Assembly (NCBI GenBank): GCA_020226215.1 | Contig: CM035230.1 | Location: 4,177,501-4,241,500 of the forward strand | Length of the DNA: 64,000 nt | Reading direction: 5' to 3' | Source of the DNA: Sindora glabra | Lineage: Eukaryota > Streptophyta > Magnoliopsida > Fabales > Fabaceae | In this document: piece by piece, positions 1-12,305 of the stretch | Position numbering within the stretch: position 1 is the first letter of the stretch | How the letters are laid out: every line of letters starts with the position of its first letter | Position numbers and translations under genes: made by a program | The notes under the pieces: model-generated | Told to the model about the DNA's origin: nothing | Seen by the model: the letters and a program-made list of their open reading frames with translations, nothing else | The model's database searches: none

Positions 1-241
1 TCTTTAAATGTTGGCTAAGAGGAAGATGAATTTGTTTCTAGTTGTTAGATAGGACTAGGTTGCATTCTATTATAAGCAAGAAGAGGATATTGATTTTGGC
101 TAAGATTGCTGCCATATCTAGAATTATGGTTGTCTCTCTAGCCAAGATGAAAAGCTTGTTAATGTTGGTATTGGATTGGCTACTACTGTTTGTATTGATA
201 CTAGTTTTACTACTAGAATGAAGGCTTAACAGGATAAATAG
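1..241. other. Unassigned sequence at window edge
   Basis: This stretch precedes the left LTR of the first gypsy element. I see no open frame, RNA gene or repeat structure in it. It is probably flanking DNA or part of another eroded repeat that continues outside the window. Confidence 0.5.
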
Positions 242-863
242 TGAGTGAAATTGTGTTAAATCTATTCCAAATTAAATACAATTAAAGAAAAAAAGGAAGG
301 ATATTCTCACCATACTTTAGAAAAGATGAAAAGATTGGAAGCTATAAGAGATATATTTGATGCCACAAAGGTTGAACATCCTTTGATAAGTTTTCAAGAA
401 CTTAAAGAGGAATCCCTTATAAGTAATCAGATTGTATTCATGTCAAAAGTTAAAACCTTCCTAATATAAGGAACAAGCCTCTTTATATGGCTCTTTAAAA
501 CCTTAATTGAAAAATGGACTCAAATAATACCAACTAGGCCAAAAAATGCTCTAAAATGATACAACATAAAATAAACACAAATTAAAAGCCTAAATGATAT
601 ATTAAAGTCCAAAACACTAAATAATAGAAAAATGGGATGAGATGGCACCAATTAAGATTATGGCTGATATGACATTGATGTGGCACCATCTCCTTAATGA
701 TATGGCAGTAACATGGATTATGGCTAATGTGGTGCTAATGTGGCTTCACCTCTTTAATGATATGGCAGTGATGTGGCATCAAATTAGTGATGATGTGGGA
801 TAACTAAAATATTCGTGAATAATCTTCTCCAAGCTTACCTCCTTATGGTTGAAGTTCACATCA
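242..863 (-). repeat. 3' LTR of gypsy copy A
   Basis: About 620 bp, alignable over its length with 6854-7454. It starts TGAGTGAAATT where the partner has TGATGTGAAATT, and ends GTTCACATCA in both copies. The middle carries repeated phrases of the form 'gatgtggc...attatggctaatgtgg' (about 640-790). A clear polypurine tract is not visible just internal to it. Confidence 0.85.
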
Positions 864-933
864 TTTAGGATTGATTAGCTGAAATGTAACTTATAATTCT
901 ATTATGTTCTTATAATCTAGCTTCTTCAAGCAT

Positions 934-2094
934 CTAAACTCTTTCCATAAGCCTTTGGAATCCTTCCTTGATCTTCTTAGCCTTAACTCTTGTTATTAGA
1001 CCCTCCAATAAATGTGGAAGTGCTTCTTCACTTTTATCATCCCCCTTTTCTTCAAAATGATTCATCTTTAAATTTTCAAATCTTGCATCAAAAGAAGAAA
1101 GATCAGCAACATTAAAAGAGACACTAGCATTGAATTCACCTGGTAAATCCAATTTGTAAGCATTTTCATTAATTTTCTCCATCACTTAGAAGGGACCATC
1201 TCCTCTTGGATGGAATTTACTTTTTATTTAAGCTAGAAATCTTTCCTTCTTCATATGGATCCATACCCAATCTCCTGGATGAAATGCAACCTTTTTCCGC
1301 CCTTTGTTGGCTTGTTTGGTACATTGTTTTGTCTTTTTCTTAATATTCAATTTGGCTTGCTCATGTAACTTGTGAATCACATTTGCTTTCCTCTTCCCAT
1401 ATAAACTTATCCTCTTATCAATAGGTAAAGGCATCAAATCTAAAAGAGTTAAAGGATTAAAGCCATAAACAATTTCAAAAAAGGAAAAGTTAATGGTAGT
1501 GTGAACACTTTTATTGTATACAAACTCAACATAAGGCAAGCATTCTTCTTTACTCTTTAAGTTTTTTTGAATTAAGGAGTATAATAAAATACCTAATATT
1601 CTTTTCACTACCTTAGTTTATCTATTAGTTTGAGGATGACAAGTTATTGAAAAGAACAACTTTATCCCCATCTTAGCCCATAAGACTTTTCAAAAGCTCA
1701 AGAACTTAGTATCTCTATCTAATACAATGCTCCTTAGCACTTCCTACAATCTCACAACTTTCTTGAAGAAAAGATTTGTTATGCTTATGGCATCATCCAT
1801 CTTATGACAAGGTATAAAATAAGCCATTTTTGAAAACCTATCAATAACAATAAACATAAAATCTTTTCCATTATTTATCCTTGGTAAACCTAGCATAAAG
1901 TTCATAGAAATATTAGTCCAAGGTTCACTAGGAATAGGAAGTGGAGTATAAAGACCATGAGGTAAAACTCTATATTTAGCCTCTTTACATATAATACAAT
2001 TAGCATAACATTTTTCTACATCATGTTTCATGCTAGGCCAAAAGAAATGCTCATTTAATAGATCTAGAGTTTTTCTAATCCCAAAATGTCCCAT
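934..2094 (-). pseudogene. Integrase and GPY/F C-terminal part of pol, gypsy copy A
   Basis: Read on the minus strand, this frame holds the integrase zinc finger remnant (MGHFGIRKT...HFFWPSM, then C..C in CYANCIICK), the core start (PWTNISMNFMLGLP...MFIVIDRFSKMAYF with its Asp), a later core segment (SLIQKNLKSKEECLPYVEFVYNK) and a GPY/F-like end (VMEKINENAYKLDLPGEF). The pieces 2094-1744, 1608-1228 and 1185-934 are in one frame, broken by stops near 1743, 1609, 1225 and 1186. The catalytic core between 1744 and 1608 is degraded. Integrase would insert the cDNA into the genome; this copy cannot. Confidence 0.85.
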
Positions 2095-3854
2095 AAGACC
2101 TCTACATAAGCCACTCTCATAAGTAATTTCATAAGAGATTCTCTAGGCACACATAATTTATTCTTTTTAAATAAGAAACCTTTATGCTTTAAAAATTTCT
2201 TAAGGGATTTCTTTTCACAAGCTTTAAAAATAATGGCAAAATCAGGATCATTCCTGTACAAATTTTTAACGTGTTCAAAACCTAGCAACTTAGATTGTAA
2301 AGTAGAGATAAAAAGATACTTTCATGATAATGCATCGCCAACTACATTATCTTTACCTTGCTTATATTTTATGATATATAGGAATGTTTCAATAAATTAA
2401 ATCTACCTTGCGCGCCTTTTGTTTAGTTTTCCTTAGCTCTTTAAGTATTTCAAGGACTCATGATCCATGTGAATCATGAACTCCTTTGACCATAAATAAT
2501 GTTGCCAAGTCTCCAAAGCACAAACTAAGGTATAAAGTTCCTTGTTATAGGTAAGATCCTTAAGAGCTACTCCATTTAACTTCTCACTAAAGTAAGTAAT
2601 AGGCTTCTTTTCCTACATCAAAATAGCTCTAATACCCATACTAGAGGTATCACATTCAATTTCAAATGTTTTAGTAAAATTTAGAAGAGCAAGTAAAGAG
2701 GTTAAACTTAATTTATCTTCCAACAAGTTAAATGCACTCTCTTGCTGTTCTTCCCAATGAAACTTAACATTCTTTTTTAGTAACTCATTTAAAGGGGTAG
2801 CTATAGTACTAAAATCCTTCACAAATCTTTTATAAAAGCTAGCCTACCCATGAAAACTTCTCACCTCACTTGCATTCTTAAGGATAGCCTATTCCCTAAT
2901 TGCTTTCACTTTTTCTTGGTCTATCTTGATTCCCTCATTACTAACAACATAATCCAAAAACATAATTTTTTCTAAATAGAATGAACATTTTTCCATGTTT
3001 GCATTCAATTTTTCATTTTTCAAAACTTGTAAAATAGATTTTAAATGTAACACGTGCTCATCCATACTCTTGCTATATATAAGGATATCATCAAAATATA
3101 CAACCATAAATTTCCTAATAAAATGGCATAAAACATGGTTTATCAAACTCATAAAAGTGCTCAATGCATTAGATAAACCGAAGGGCATTACAAGCCACTC
3201 ATATAAACCATATTTTGTTTTAAAAGTAGTTTTTCATTCATCACTTTGTTTCATCCTTATTTGATAATACCCTTGTTTTAAATCAATTTTTGAAAACATA
3301 TAAGACCTATGCAATTCATCAAGTATTTCATCAAGTCTAGGGATAGGATATCTATACTTGATAGTGATTTTATTAATTGGTCAATAATTAATACACATTC
3401 TCTAAGTTCCATCCTTCTTAGGCACCAACAAGATTGGTATAACACATGGGCTTATGTTTTCCCTTATGTATCCCTTTAACATGAGGTCCTCTACTTGCCT
3501 TTGAATTTCTTTTTCTTTTTCTAGATTAGTCCTATATGTAAGATGATTTGGAATAGAAGCTCCTAGAACAAAATCAATTTGATGCTCAATAATCCTTCTG
3601 AGTGGTAACTTTTTTAGAGCCTTCTTTAGGAATATATCATCAAATTCTTGCAAAACAGATTTAATAGAATAAAGTAAAACAAGGTTATTTTGGTTAGTGT
3701 TTACATTGGCTTCCTTGTACATGAGAAGGAATATTAGCTTAGAAGCATAATAAACATTTCTCACATCACTTGCCTTAGCAAACACATTTAACTTTTCTTT
3801 TTCTTGTTTTAATGACTCTCCTCTCTCATGTTTTTTCTCTTTCTTTTCACTCAT
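2064..3854 (-). pseudogene. Reverse transcriptase and RNase H part of pol, gypsy copy A
   Basis: Minus-strand frame covering the RT fingers (ILLVPKKDGT near 3402), palm (MPFGLSNALSTFM at 3188, then YFDDILIYS with the catalytic DD at about 3090), thumb (LKNEKLNANMEKCSFY) and start of RNase H (FEIECDTSSMGIRAIL near 2640). Segments 3854-3402, 3188-2889, 2822-2613 and 2288-2064 share one frame, so the interruptions are mostly nonsense changes; the next segment (2094 onward) is in another frame. The active-site motif is kept, but the protein is broken. Confidence 0.88.
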
Positions 3855-3949
3855 ATTCTTGTTCTTTTTATCTTTCTCATTCTAGTATACACTCTATTTC
3901 TCTTTTTCTTCATCTTCTCTCTTCTTTTGCATTATCATTTGATCGTCAT

Positions 3950-4430
3950 AAACTTATTTTGCAGTTAAAGGCCTAAGAGAGAACTTCTTTCTATCTTTCA
4001 TAAGCTTGTATTGTTGAGAACACCATCATAAGTAACTTGTCTATTAAATTGCCATGGTCTCCTAAGTAAAAGATGGCAAGCATGCATGAGAACCACATCA
4101 GAAAGAATCTCATTATTGTACCTCCTAATAGAGAAAGAAACCAACACTTGTTTATTCACTTTCAACTCTTCATTTTTATTCAACCATTGTAGCTTTTAAG
4201 GAGTAAGATGCTGTAGAATGAGCAAATTTAGCTTTTCAACTAAGGTAGTGCTAGCCATATTAGCACAACTCCTATTATCAATAATAACTTGGTAAGCCTT
4301 CCTTTAGATGTTACACCTTGTGTGGAAAAAGTTTTCTCTTTAATTCTCACTTTCCTCTTTTATTTGCACATTTAAGGCTCTCTTAATCACAAATGCATCT
4401 TTATTAAAAGGATCCTCACTATTCATATTA
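3950..4430 (-). pseudogene. Retropepsin-like protease segment, gypsy copy A
   Basis: Minus-strand translation shows IIDNRSCANMASTTL around 4240-4285, matching the plant gypsy protease site normally read as IIDSGSCTN. The Gly of the D-S/T-G triad position is Arg here, so the aspartic protease would be inactive. About 50 residues on, LLLRRPWQF (4040-4080) matches the conserved LLGRPWQF end of this domain. It lies directly upstream of RT, but in a different frame from 3854-2064. Confidence 0.75.
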
Positions 4431-4439
4431 TCTTCATTG

Positions 4440-5520
4440 GATGAAGTATCTTGTTCTTTTTTACTTATAGAATCCTATTCTCTATTATCTTTTATCACCA
4501 TAAGTCTTTTGTTTGGACAACTGCTAGCAATATGTCCTCTTCCCAACCATTTGAAATACTTCATAGTGGAATGTTTTTTATTCTCCTCCACTTTGTTTTT
4601 GCCCTTAGAAGATTTATCTTTTAATTTTGAAGAGAAATCATATTTGAACTTGCTTCTTCTTTCTTCCTTTTTGTCACTCTTCTTGTCCCAAGACTTCTAT
4701 GAAGAGCTTAATTATGATATATATATATATATATTTAAATAAGCTCCTCATTTTGAGTTGTCTCCTTACTTTTATAGCCAAATGTACAATTTCTTCCAAG
4801 GTTGCATAGTGTTGTAACTCCACCACATTAGCAATGTCTCCATTCAATCCATGGAGAAATCTAGCCATGGTTACTTCTTGACTTTCTTCCATATTGACTC
4901 TAATTATAGTGATTTCCATTTCCTTGTGATAAACTTCAATACTCTTGGCTCTTTAAATTAGACTTTGCAATTTTTGGTGCAAATCCCTTTGGCAATAGTT
5001 AGGGATAAATCTTCTTTTCATGATAAACTTCAAGTCTTCCTTAGTTGTAATGGATCTTTTATGCTCTCTCCTTACATCTATTATTAATTTATCCTACCAA
5101 ACAATGACATAATTAGAGAATTTTGTGACAGTAAGCTTCACCTTTTTTTCTTTTGAATAATTATAGAAATAAAAAATCAATTCCATTTTCTTTTCCTATT
5201 CAAAGTATGCTTCTAGATCATTTTTTCCCTGAAATGATGGAATTTTCATTTTAATATTGTCAAGATTAGTATCTATTCTTCCTCTTTGCTTATCTCTTTC
5301 TCTTCTAACATGTCTCTTTTCATCTCTTCTTCTTTCCCCTTTATTTGAGCTATCCAATCTCTCACTTCCACCTTTAATTTTTAACTCATTCATCTTCCAC
5401 ATGCCTATCATTTTATCTTCTTTTTCCTTCCATCACTCTAATCCTTTCATTAATGCTAGCAATTTGCGCATTCAATCTTTCAAATTGTTGAAACATAGCT
5501 CTTATAGTGAAATCTAAATT
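4440..5520 (-). pseudogene. Gag pseudogene, gypsy copy A
   Basis: The minus strand between 5520 and 4440 contains pieces of a retrotransposon gag: KMKIPSFQGKNDLEAYFE (5196-5260) is the typical gag core start; ESQEVTMARFLHGLNGDIANVVELQHYATLEE (about 4780-4890) is its end. Near 4525-4570 the text KYFKWLGRGHIASSCPNK is a CCHC zinc knuckle in which the first two Cys are replaced (Tyr and Trp). An AT microsatellite (4716-4735) interrupts the C-terminal region. Several frames are needed to read it through. Confidence 0.8.
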
Positions 5521-6833
5521 CTTAGGCTAGAAAGTATAGTTATCACTTCTTCCCTACATCTTTAATGATTAAACTTGTAAGAAAGGTTAGATAAAAAGAA
5601 AGAACTTTATAAAACCACACTTCTCACTAGATTTAATGGCACTCACACTCATGTTTACACTCTAATTTAGGCTTTTACCCTTAAATGAGCTTACACACTC
5701 TTGTCTTTTCCTCTTCCTTTCTTTTCCTCTTTTGTGGTTCTTTTGGAACTAAATGACATAATTAGTAGAAATCCAACAATTGTGGCTATCACTATCTCAA
5801 ATTTAATGTCAACACAAGGTGATAGCACAATAACATTATAGTAGTATAGAATTAATGTAATTGAACTTCAAGAAAAGAAACAACGAAGGCTTAATGACAC
5901 AAAATAATGAAAAGGAATAATATCAAAAAATAACAAGAGATGCTGATTTAAGAACTCAAGCAATTGAAAGAGACAAGGAACAATTAATTTCAAAATAAGA
6001 AGTTCAAATGTGACTAAAGCATATCAAGAACTAACAATAACTACAAGCAAATAACTTCTTTCCTTTTTGATTTTGTTTCATTTTGTTTTCAACAATTTAG
6101 CACTTGTCTTTCCTACCTTTTCTTTGTAAGTTGCCTTTTCATTCACTTACTTGGCTTTTCTCTTTTGTTTCTTGCTATTTTTTTTCTTTTTGCTTCCTAA
6201 CTCATAACTACTTAGTATTAATCTTTGTTTTGTTCTTGCATTTTTTTAACATCAAACACTAATTCACCAAATAGTATTGGTTATGCTGATTGCAAGAATA
6301 TTTCATATAATTCAAACTTGGTGCTCTTCACTTTGCTTTAATCAATTACTATATTCAATTATAGCACTTTAATGTTATGCTATTAGAATATGGTAATTGG
6401 TTATTGTAAGTTGAACTTCTTGACTTTGAACTTTTAACAAATATATTCAATGCACCTTTCATTCACTAGACTAGCACTGATATTTGGACTAAATTTTGAG
6501 CTTAACAATAGCTAACAACACAAAAATAAAGAAGGTAACCAAGTATCAAAGCAAATTTAGACTTACAATTATCTTAGACAACTTATCAAACACATAGAGG
6601 GCAGAATTAAAGAATAATTCAAATTTGACACAAGATGAATCAAAACACATGAATTTAATACAAAGCAAATTAGAAATGAAATAGATACAAAAACTAAATT
6701 AAAACAAGATAGAAATGAAAAATTATAACATGAATTGGTGAACAGTAGCATGACATACTATGATGAACAATACGTGAAATAGTAACATGAACAGTACCCA
6801 AATTTTGAAAGGAAATTAAACCTAAATTTAGGA
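5521..6833 (-). other. Untranslated leader, gypsy copy A
   Basis: About 1.3 kb between the primer site and gag. It is AT-rich and repetitive in style, with no reading frame I can relate to a protein. The left part (about 5600-5720) aligns with 62940-63010 in the second gypsy copy, supporting its identity as element leader. Confidence 0.65.
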
Positions 6834-6852
6834 ACCTTGCTCTAAATACCAA
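6834..6852 (-). other. Primer binding site, tRNA-iMet type (degenerate)
   Basis: On the minus strand the LTR is followed almost directly by TTGGTATTTAGAGCAAGG, close to the plant initiator-Met primer site TGGTATCAGAGC. It fixes the orientation of the element: the right LTR is the 5' LTR. Confidence 0.75.
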
Positions 6853-6853
6853 A

Positions 6854-7454
6854 TGATGTGAAATTATGTTAGATCTATCCCAAATCAGATACAATCAAAG
6901 AAAAAAAAGGAAAGATATTCTTGCCATGCTTTAGAAAAAAGGAAAAGATTAAAAGCAATAAGAGATATATTTGATGCTACAAAGGTTGAATATCCTTTGA
7001 TAAGTCTTCAAGAACTTAGAGAGGAAACCCTTATTAGCAATTAGATTGCATTCATGTCCAAAGTCAAAATCTCCCTAGTGTAAGGAATAAGCCTCCTTAT
7101 ATGGCTCTCTAAAACTTTAATTGAAAAATAGGCTCAAATAACACCAACTAAGCCTAAAATACTTTAAAATTTTGTAGCACAAAATAAACACAAATTAAAA
7201 GCCCAAATGCTATATTGAATTCCAAAATACCAAATAATAGAAAAATAGGATGAGGTAGCACTAATTAGGACTATAGCTAATGTGGCATTAATGTGGTAGC
7301 ATCTCCTTAATGATGTGACAATGGCATGGATTATGGCTAATATGGTGGTGATGTGGCATCAAATTAGTTATGATGTGGGATAACTCAAATATTCTAGGAT
7401 AATCTTCTCTAAGCTCACCTCCTTATGATTGACCACTCCTTGAAGTTCACATCA
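6854..7454 (-). repeat. 5' LTR of gypsy copy A
   Basis: 601 bp, bounded by TGATGTGAA and TTCACATCA. It is collinear with 242-863 with many substitutions and a few indels, indicating an old insertion. Confidence 0.85.
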
Positions 7455-7636
7455 CTTAGGATTGATTAGTTGAAATGCAACTTATAATTCTATTGTGTTC
7501 TTCTAATCTAGCTTCTTCAAGCATCCAAACACTTTCCATAAGCCCTTGGAATCCTTCCTTAATCTTCTTGGCCTTAGCTCTTGTCATTGAACCCTCTAAT
7601 AAATGTGGAAGTACTTTTTCACTTTTAGAATTCACA
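7455..7636 (-). repeat. Extra partial copy of the gypsy A internal 3' end
   Basis: The 180 bp beyond the right LTR align with 864-1045, including the antisense of the ITRVKAKKIKEG...RLMER end of pol. Internal sequence outside the LTR means a second, truncated unit sits in tandem, as arises by unequal recombination between LTRs. Similarity stops near 7636, where gag sequence of another element begins. Confidence 0.8.
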
Positions 7637-7639
7637 TTA

Positions 7640-8700
7640 AATAGTTACTACATATGCTGAAGAGGAGAACACTCATTATCTTATAATATGGGGTAATAAT
7701 CTATTAGATGAGTTGAGTAGGAGCAAATGCCATAAAATTTTGTTAGAAAAAAAGCTTAAAATTTTTATTGTTGTCCCATTGCTAATTACCTAACTAGTAA
7801 AGTTAGCTCATCTAATCCATTCTTTAATGTTTGTTGGTTAGAATAGGAGAAATTAAGCTCATTCACGCCTCTTGTTATAGCCATAATTTTAGTTTAAAAC
7901 TTTTAAGAGTTAGCTGCCATGTTTATAATCAGATCTCTTGCTGGCATAGGTGTTTTATCCATTAAAGCTCCACCACTTGCTGCATTAATCATGCTCTTAT
8001 CCATAGGAAGAAGTCTTTCATAGAAATATTAGATAAGGAGCTAGTCACTTATTTGGTGATGTGAACAGCTTGCACACAACTTTTTAAACCTTTCCTAATA
8101 CACTCATTTATCTGATGCCATATATCTCTTTTCTTATTGTAATAGCTCTAAATAGAGGGAAAAACTTTTTTAAAAGTAGCCTCTTCATGTTATTCCAGCA
8201 TATAACAGAACCTGGTTACAAGTAATATAACTAATCCTTGGCTGCATCAGTTAGGGAGAAAAGCAATGCCTTTAACTTAATGTGATCTTCTGAGATATTT
8301 TGAGGCTTCCTTTTTAAACATACCACGTGAAACTCCTTTAAGTGTTTATGAGGGTCTTCACCTGCAAGACCATGAAATATTGAAAGCAAATGTATCAAAC
8401 TAGACTTTAACTCAAAATTAGCATCTAACTCAGGATATTCAATGCCTAATGGTTGATATATAACATCAGGGGTAGCCAATTCCTTTAAAGTTCTATTGTT
8501 ATTTGCCATATTTTTTGAGTTATTTAGAGGAGTAGGGAAGGTAGAACTACTTATGTTTTTATTCCTATGAAGAGAATGACATGTTCTTTCAATTTCAGAA
8601 TCAAAATCAGATAATTTAGTAGTATTTCTTCTTATTATGCACAACACTATACTAAACAGACAATAGAAGCACTATAAGAACACATAAACACCAAAATAGT
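7640..8700 (-). pseudogene. Athila/Tat-type gag pseudogene
   Basis: The frame 8647-8231 reads TLKELATPDVIYQPLGIEYP, FELKSSLIHLLSIFHGLAGEDPH and KHLKEFHVVC, the characteristic N-terminal gag core of Athila/Tat elements. Continuing leftward with frame changes, LMDKTPMPARDLIINMAANS (about 7910-7970) matches the later gag region. Near 7690-7720 CSYSTHLIDYYP looks like the remains of a zinc knuckle. Frameshifts and stops after 8231 make it non-functional. Gag would form the virus-like particle. Confidence 0.82.
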
Positions 8701-9248
8701 AATGCATTATGAAAAATTAACCTAAATATCTAATTAACCTATCTATACATTTTTAAAAATTATGGAACTATCATAAAAAAGTTTTCTCTAACCATGCAGA
8801 ACCTAAAAATGCAATAAAAATCTTAAAAAATAAAAAAATGTTCATAATAGTGAAATTTGCCAAAAAAAATAGGGCATCTCATAAATTAAAGACTTTTTAT
8901 AAGAAAAATCAAATCTAGCTCTTGTAAAAATTTTAGCTTAATCGGAGCTAGTGAGACCCAATATAGTTTTTAAGGGGAATAAGATGCAAAATTATGTAAA
9001 ATCAGCTTTCTTAGGACAAAAATCTCTATTTCAATGTTGGATGATGTTAATTATGATAAAATATAATAAATTAGGGTGGAAGAATGAGCAAAAATCAAAG
9101 AATGTAAAAGAATGCAAGAAAACACAAAAAATGAGAGTTATGGTAAAATACAAGAAACACAATGATAAATGCAACGACCAACTAGAATGCTTGAATAATT
9201 ATGTAATATATTGTTAGCAATATGCAAGAAAAGATAAATTCAAGAAGA

Positions 9249-9266
9249 TTCCTGGCAATAGCGCTA
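9249..9266 (-). other. Primer binding site, tRNA-Asp type (degenerate)
   Basis: The plus strand reads TTCCTGGCAATAGCGCTA, a mutated form of the 3' end of plant tRNA-Asp (TCCCCGGCAACGGCGCCA), so its complement is a primer site for that tRNA. A better preserved version lies at 29973-29990. It marks the LTR edge at 9273. Confidence 0.75.
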
Positions 9267-9272
9267 AAATTT

Positions 9273-12200
9273 TGATATGCTCATCACAATGCACTAAAAT
9301 TAGTTAAAACTGATTTGCTAAAGAAATAATGTAGAAAAGTAGCATAACTAGGTCATTCCCTTTATGATCCTTTAATATTATCTTTCCTAAATGAATTTCT
9401 AAAAATATTTACATAATTGTTGAATTGTTTATGTAATGAAAATGAAAGAAACTAATACAAACAAAATGCAAATGCAATAAAATAGAATGCTATAATAATA
9501 TGGATACAATATGTTATATGTTAGTGTATATGCCCTAAAACCAATCATATTGATGATTGTAATTTTGAATCATGTTATTTTAATGGCAATTCCAATTATT
9601 ATATTTATATATATTGTCTGCGTAATATATTTAATTATAATAATAACCTTAGAATAATTGTATTCTTAAATGTCCCTAGTCATATATCATTATGGATTAG
9701 GTTGCTTTGATATGTCAAGACTAGCATGTGTGAAGACTTATATGGGATATTAAGTTTATACATGAGTACAAGTTAGAGAACTTGTATACTGGACCGACCC
9801 ATATTAAGAAAACTACATGGATTGTTATATGAGTGTCATAAGTCATTCTTAGTGATCATTATTAATATGGTCCTTTGACCTGAGATCACCAAGGTTCCCT
9901 ACATGTGAGTTTCATATTTTGATACTATTCTATGTCACTAATGGTTAAGTGAATGCAAGGGTAGATATTGGATATGTTACATATCATGCGGAGCAGTTTG
10001 TATGATCAAGATGGGATTTGTCCCTCCTATATAACAGGAGTAACATCTATGGGCCCCTTGATTAAGTAAAGCTGAGAAAATGCATGGCCATGCTCAGATG
10101 AATTGACATGAGATGTCGATTACATTTGTTTCAGTCAGCTTACTTAGGAATCAAGAAACCTTAAGATTGGGTTATACGGGAATGACACGGTCCATGTATC
10201 GTGCTCAATCTAGATGTATAGGACAAAAGGACATAAGTGATGATCACGTGTAAAGGTTTAGTCAAATCACCGACTTTCTCATTACTTGGGTAACAATGAT
10301 GTGTTGCTAGACACCAATCGTTGTTTATGATCATTAATATGATTAATGGTCATTGCCAACGTAATGAGAGCCTGTAGGGTCGCACACTTAGAGGCTAGTG
10401 AATTTGGAATTAATGGACCAAATTGTTTAGGCTTAATATTTGGGAATTCATGTTATAATTATAAGGCCCAATAGTAAGCCTATAATTATACATGGAATAA
10501 AGCCCAAATAGGTTAGGTTTTTCTATGCACCTTTTTAAATAGGCTTATTGGGTAATAATAGGATTACTATTCATTATTCATGCACCCCAAAAAGGCATAG
10601 AAAACCCTAGCACCTCTCCTTGACCAAAACCCCTGAAGAGGTGTAGCTAGCACTACGAGGTGTAAGGAGATCAATTCCAACCGGTGTGTGTAGTGGACAT
10701 TCATCGGTGATTCACGGGTTCGTGTGGATACCACAGAGGTGTAGCCACATAAACGTTGTACTGGTGATCTGATCTTCGAGTTCCTATTCCAGTTCGTGAT
10801 TTGGAAGCAGATCAGATTTGCTGTGTAGCGGACAGGAGAATTTTGGCCGAAAGGTATAAATCCTAATCCCTAATCTATGGCGTTCTAAATTCGCATGGAT
10901 CCTTGGTGGAAATCGTGCAAAATTTTATTCCGCTGTGCATGTATGATGTGCGATTTCCAGCATTATATGCTATATGAAAATCATGTAGAACACAAAATAT
11001 AGAATTGGGGGGCTGTTTGCATGAAATTAAAATAAGAACAGTAAACTAAGTGAATATAAATGGAGGCTAGATGCAAACACAGAAAAGAATTCAATGTAAA
11101 AAGATAATCGATTCAAAGAATTAAGAGCACTAAATTGGATTAATCATGGATCAACTAAAATTTGACTTTCCTAATTAATTCTTCAACCTTGGATTACCCA
11201 AAACCCTAAAAATAACCCATGAATTTTATGCTAGATTACCATCTAGGTTTTGATTAATTAAGATTAGCCAATTAAGCAACTGTTGTAATCCTTATTAGCT
11301 AGATCAAATTTGATTTAATGATAGAATTCAGTTAATTTAAGAAATTAAATTAGAAACCTCCAATTTAATCCTTCATCCTTCTAGCCTTATACGTAAAACT
11401 ATGATTTACCATCCATAATTCAATATCAAAATAGCAAAGAAATAAGAAATCACAAGCAAAGAAATTAGCACAACAAGATAGGGAAAGAGGAAAATTAATT
11501 AAAGAAAGTTAACATTACAATTCATTATCTTATAATCCAATGAATGAGAGCCTCAAACTCCTTGAATCAACCATGGGTTTAAGCTTCTATTGAAGAATAA
11601 AAAAGAGAACAAGAAGAAGAAAAAAACTGTCTACTATTGAATGCTATGTAAAAATATGAATGTATAATGAGTTCTCCTTATTTATTTAATCTAATTAAGC
11701 TAAAACCCTATTGGAATTAGATTATATGTCTCTTAGGATAAGGATTTCTTAATTTTTAAAAGCCTAGACCTATTTTTTATAGGTTAATTAAATTCAATAG
11801 TTACATTAGTGAATCCCCGCAAGTTTGACTTTTAACCAAATTTTAACCATAATTAATGTAATTTGGATAAATCATAAATATCAAACTTCTAGGCCTGTGT
11901 CTTCTGAGAATTTAGGTACTAGTTTTAGATTAATTGGACCTCTATAACTCTAAATATAGCCCAAAAGTATAGGCAAGCTCAGCTAAGATAGAAGCATGAC
12001 TTTAGCTTCTCAACCATATATAACCTTTAAAATATATGAACTGAGCTTGGGCTAAAATATAAAAGTTGTAGATCTCTTTTTAAACTTTCTAACGATATAA
12101 AGTTCATATCAATCTAATGTTTAAAGCTCAAGATATAACTAAAAAATAGAAATAATGTTAAAATCTAACATTAACCAAATAAATTCACAATATTGTAAAA

Positions 12201-12305
12201 TTAGCCATAAATTATAAAACAAGGCATAATAAGTGAATTAAGCCCATGTAACATTTAAGAGATATAAAATAAGAAAAAATAAAATAATAAATATTTTTCT
12301 TATCA
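9273..12305 (-). repeat. LTR of Athila-like fragment, interrupted by a solo LTR
   Basis: Outer edges are TG (9273) and CA (12305). Removing the nested solo LTR 9519-10962 and one TTATA repeat leaves about 1.58 kb, a normal Athila/Tat LTR length. The remainder is AT-rich with no gene. The partner LTR is not in the window. Confidence 0.75.
9514..10967 (+). mobile_element. Solo LTR, family 1, copy 1
   Basis: 1444 bp from TGTTAGTGTATATGCCC (9519) to GATTTCCAGCA (10962), flanked on both sides by TTATA (9514-9518 and 10963-10967). A reverse-complement copy of almost the same length lies at 26849-28293. There is no internal region, primer site or polypurine tract beside it, so it is a solo LTR left by LTR-LTR recombination. 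I cannot assign the family to gypsy or copia. Confidence 0.9.

Larger units (their letters stand above)
242..7454 (-). mobile_element. Decayed Ty3/gypsy LTR retrotransposon (copy A)
   Basis: Two direct repeats of about 600 bp (242-863 and 6854-7454) bracket a minus-strand gag-protease-RT-RNase H-integrase series, the Ty3/gypsy order. The LTR ends form a 9-bp inverted pair (TGATGTGAA/TTCACATCA) in the right copy; the left copy has lost one base there. A primer site resembling the tRNA-iMet type lies just inside the right LTR. Most coding segments are collinear in two long frames, separated by nonsense codons and a frameshift near 2064-2110, so the element is dead but not scrambled. The integrase C-terminus and the LGRGHIAS type zinc knuckle suggest a chromovirus-like lineage, but I see no chromodomain. 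A target duplication cannot be judged because element-internal sequence continues to the right. Confidence 0.9.
7637..12305 (-). mobile_element. Truncated Athila/Tat-like Ty3/gypsy element (5' part)
   Basis: Minus-strand order from right to left: LTR (12305 to 9273), tRNA-Asp-type primer site (9266-9249), leader, then gag (8650 to about 7640). Everything downstream of gag and the other LTR are missing. The LTR begins TGATAAGAAAAATATTT, a start common in Athila/Tat LTRs. The right end abuts the truncated LTR of the non-autonomous element at 12306. Confidence 0.8.

Noticed and set aside
8951..9217. Lys-rich 88-codon frame
   Set aside because: It lies in the leader between gag and primer site of the Athila-like fragment; composition reflects A-rich DNA.
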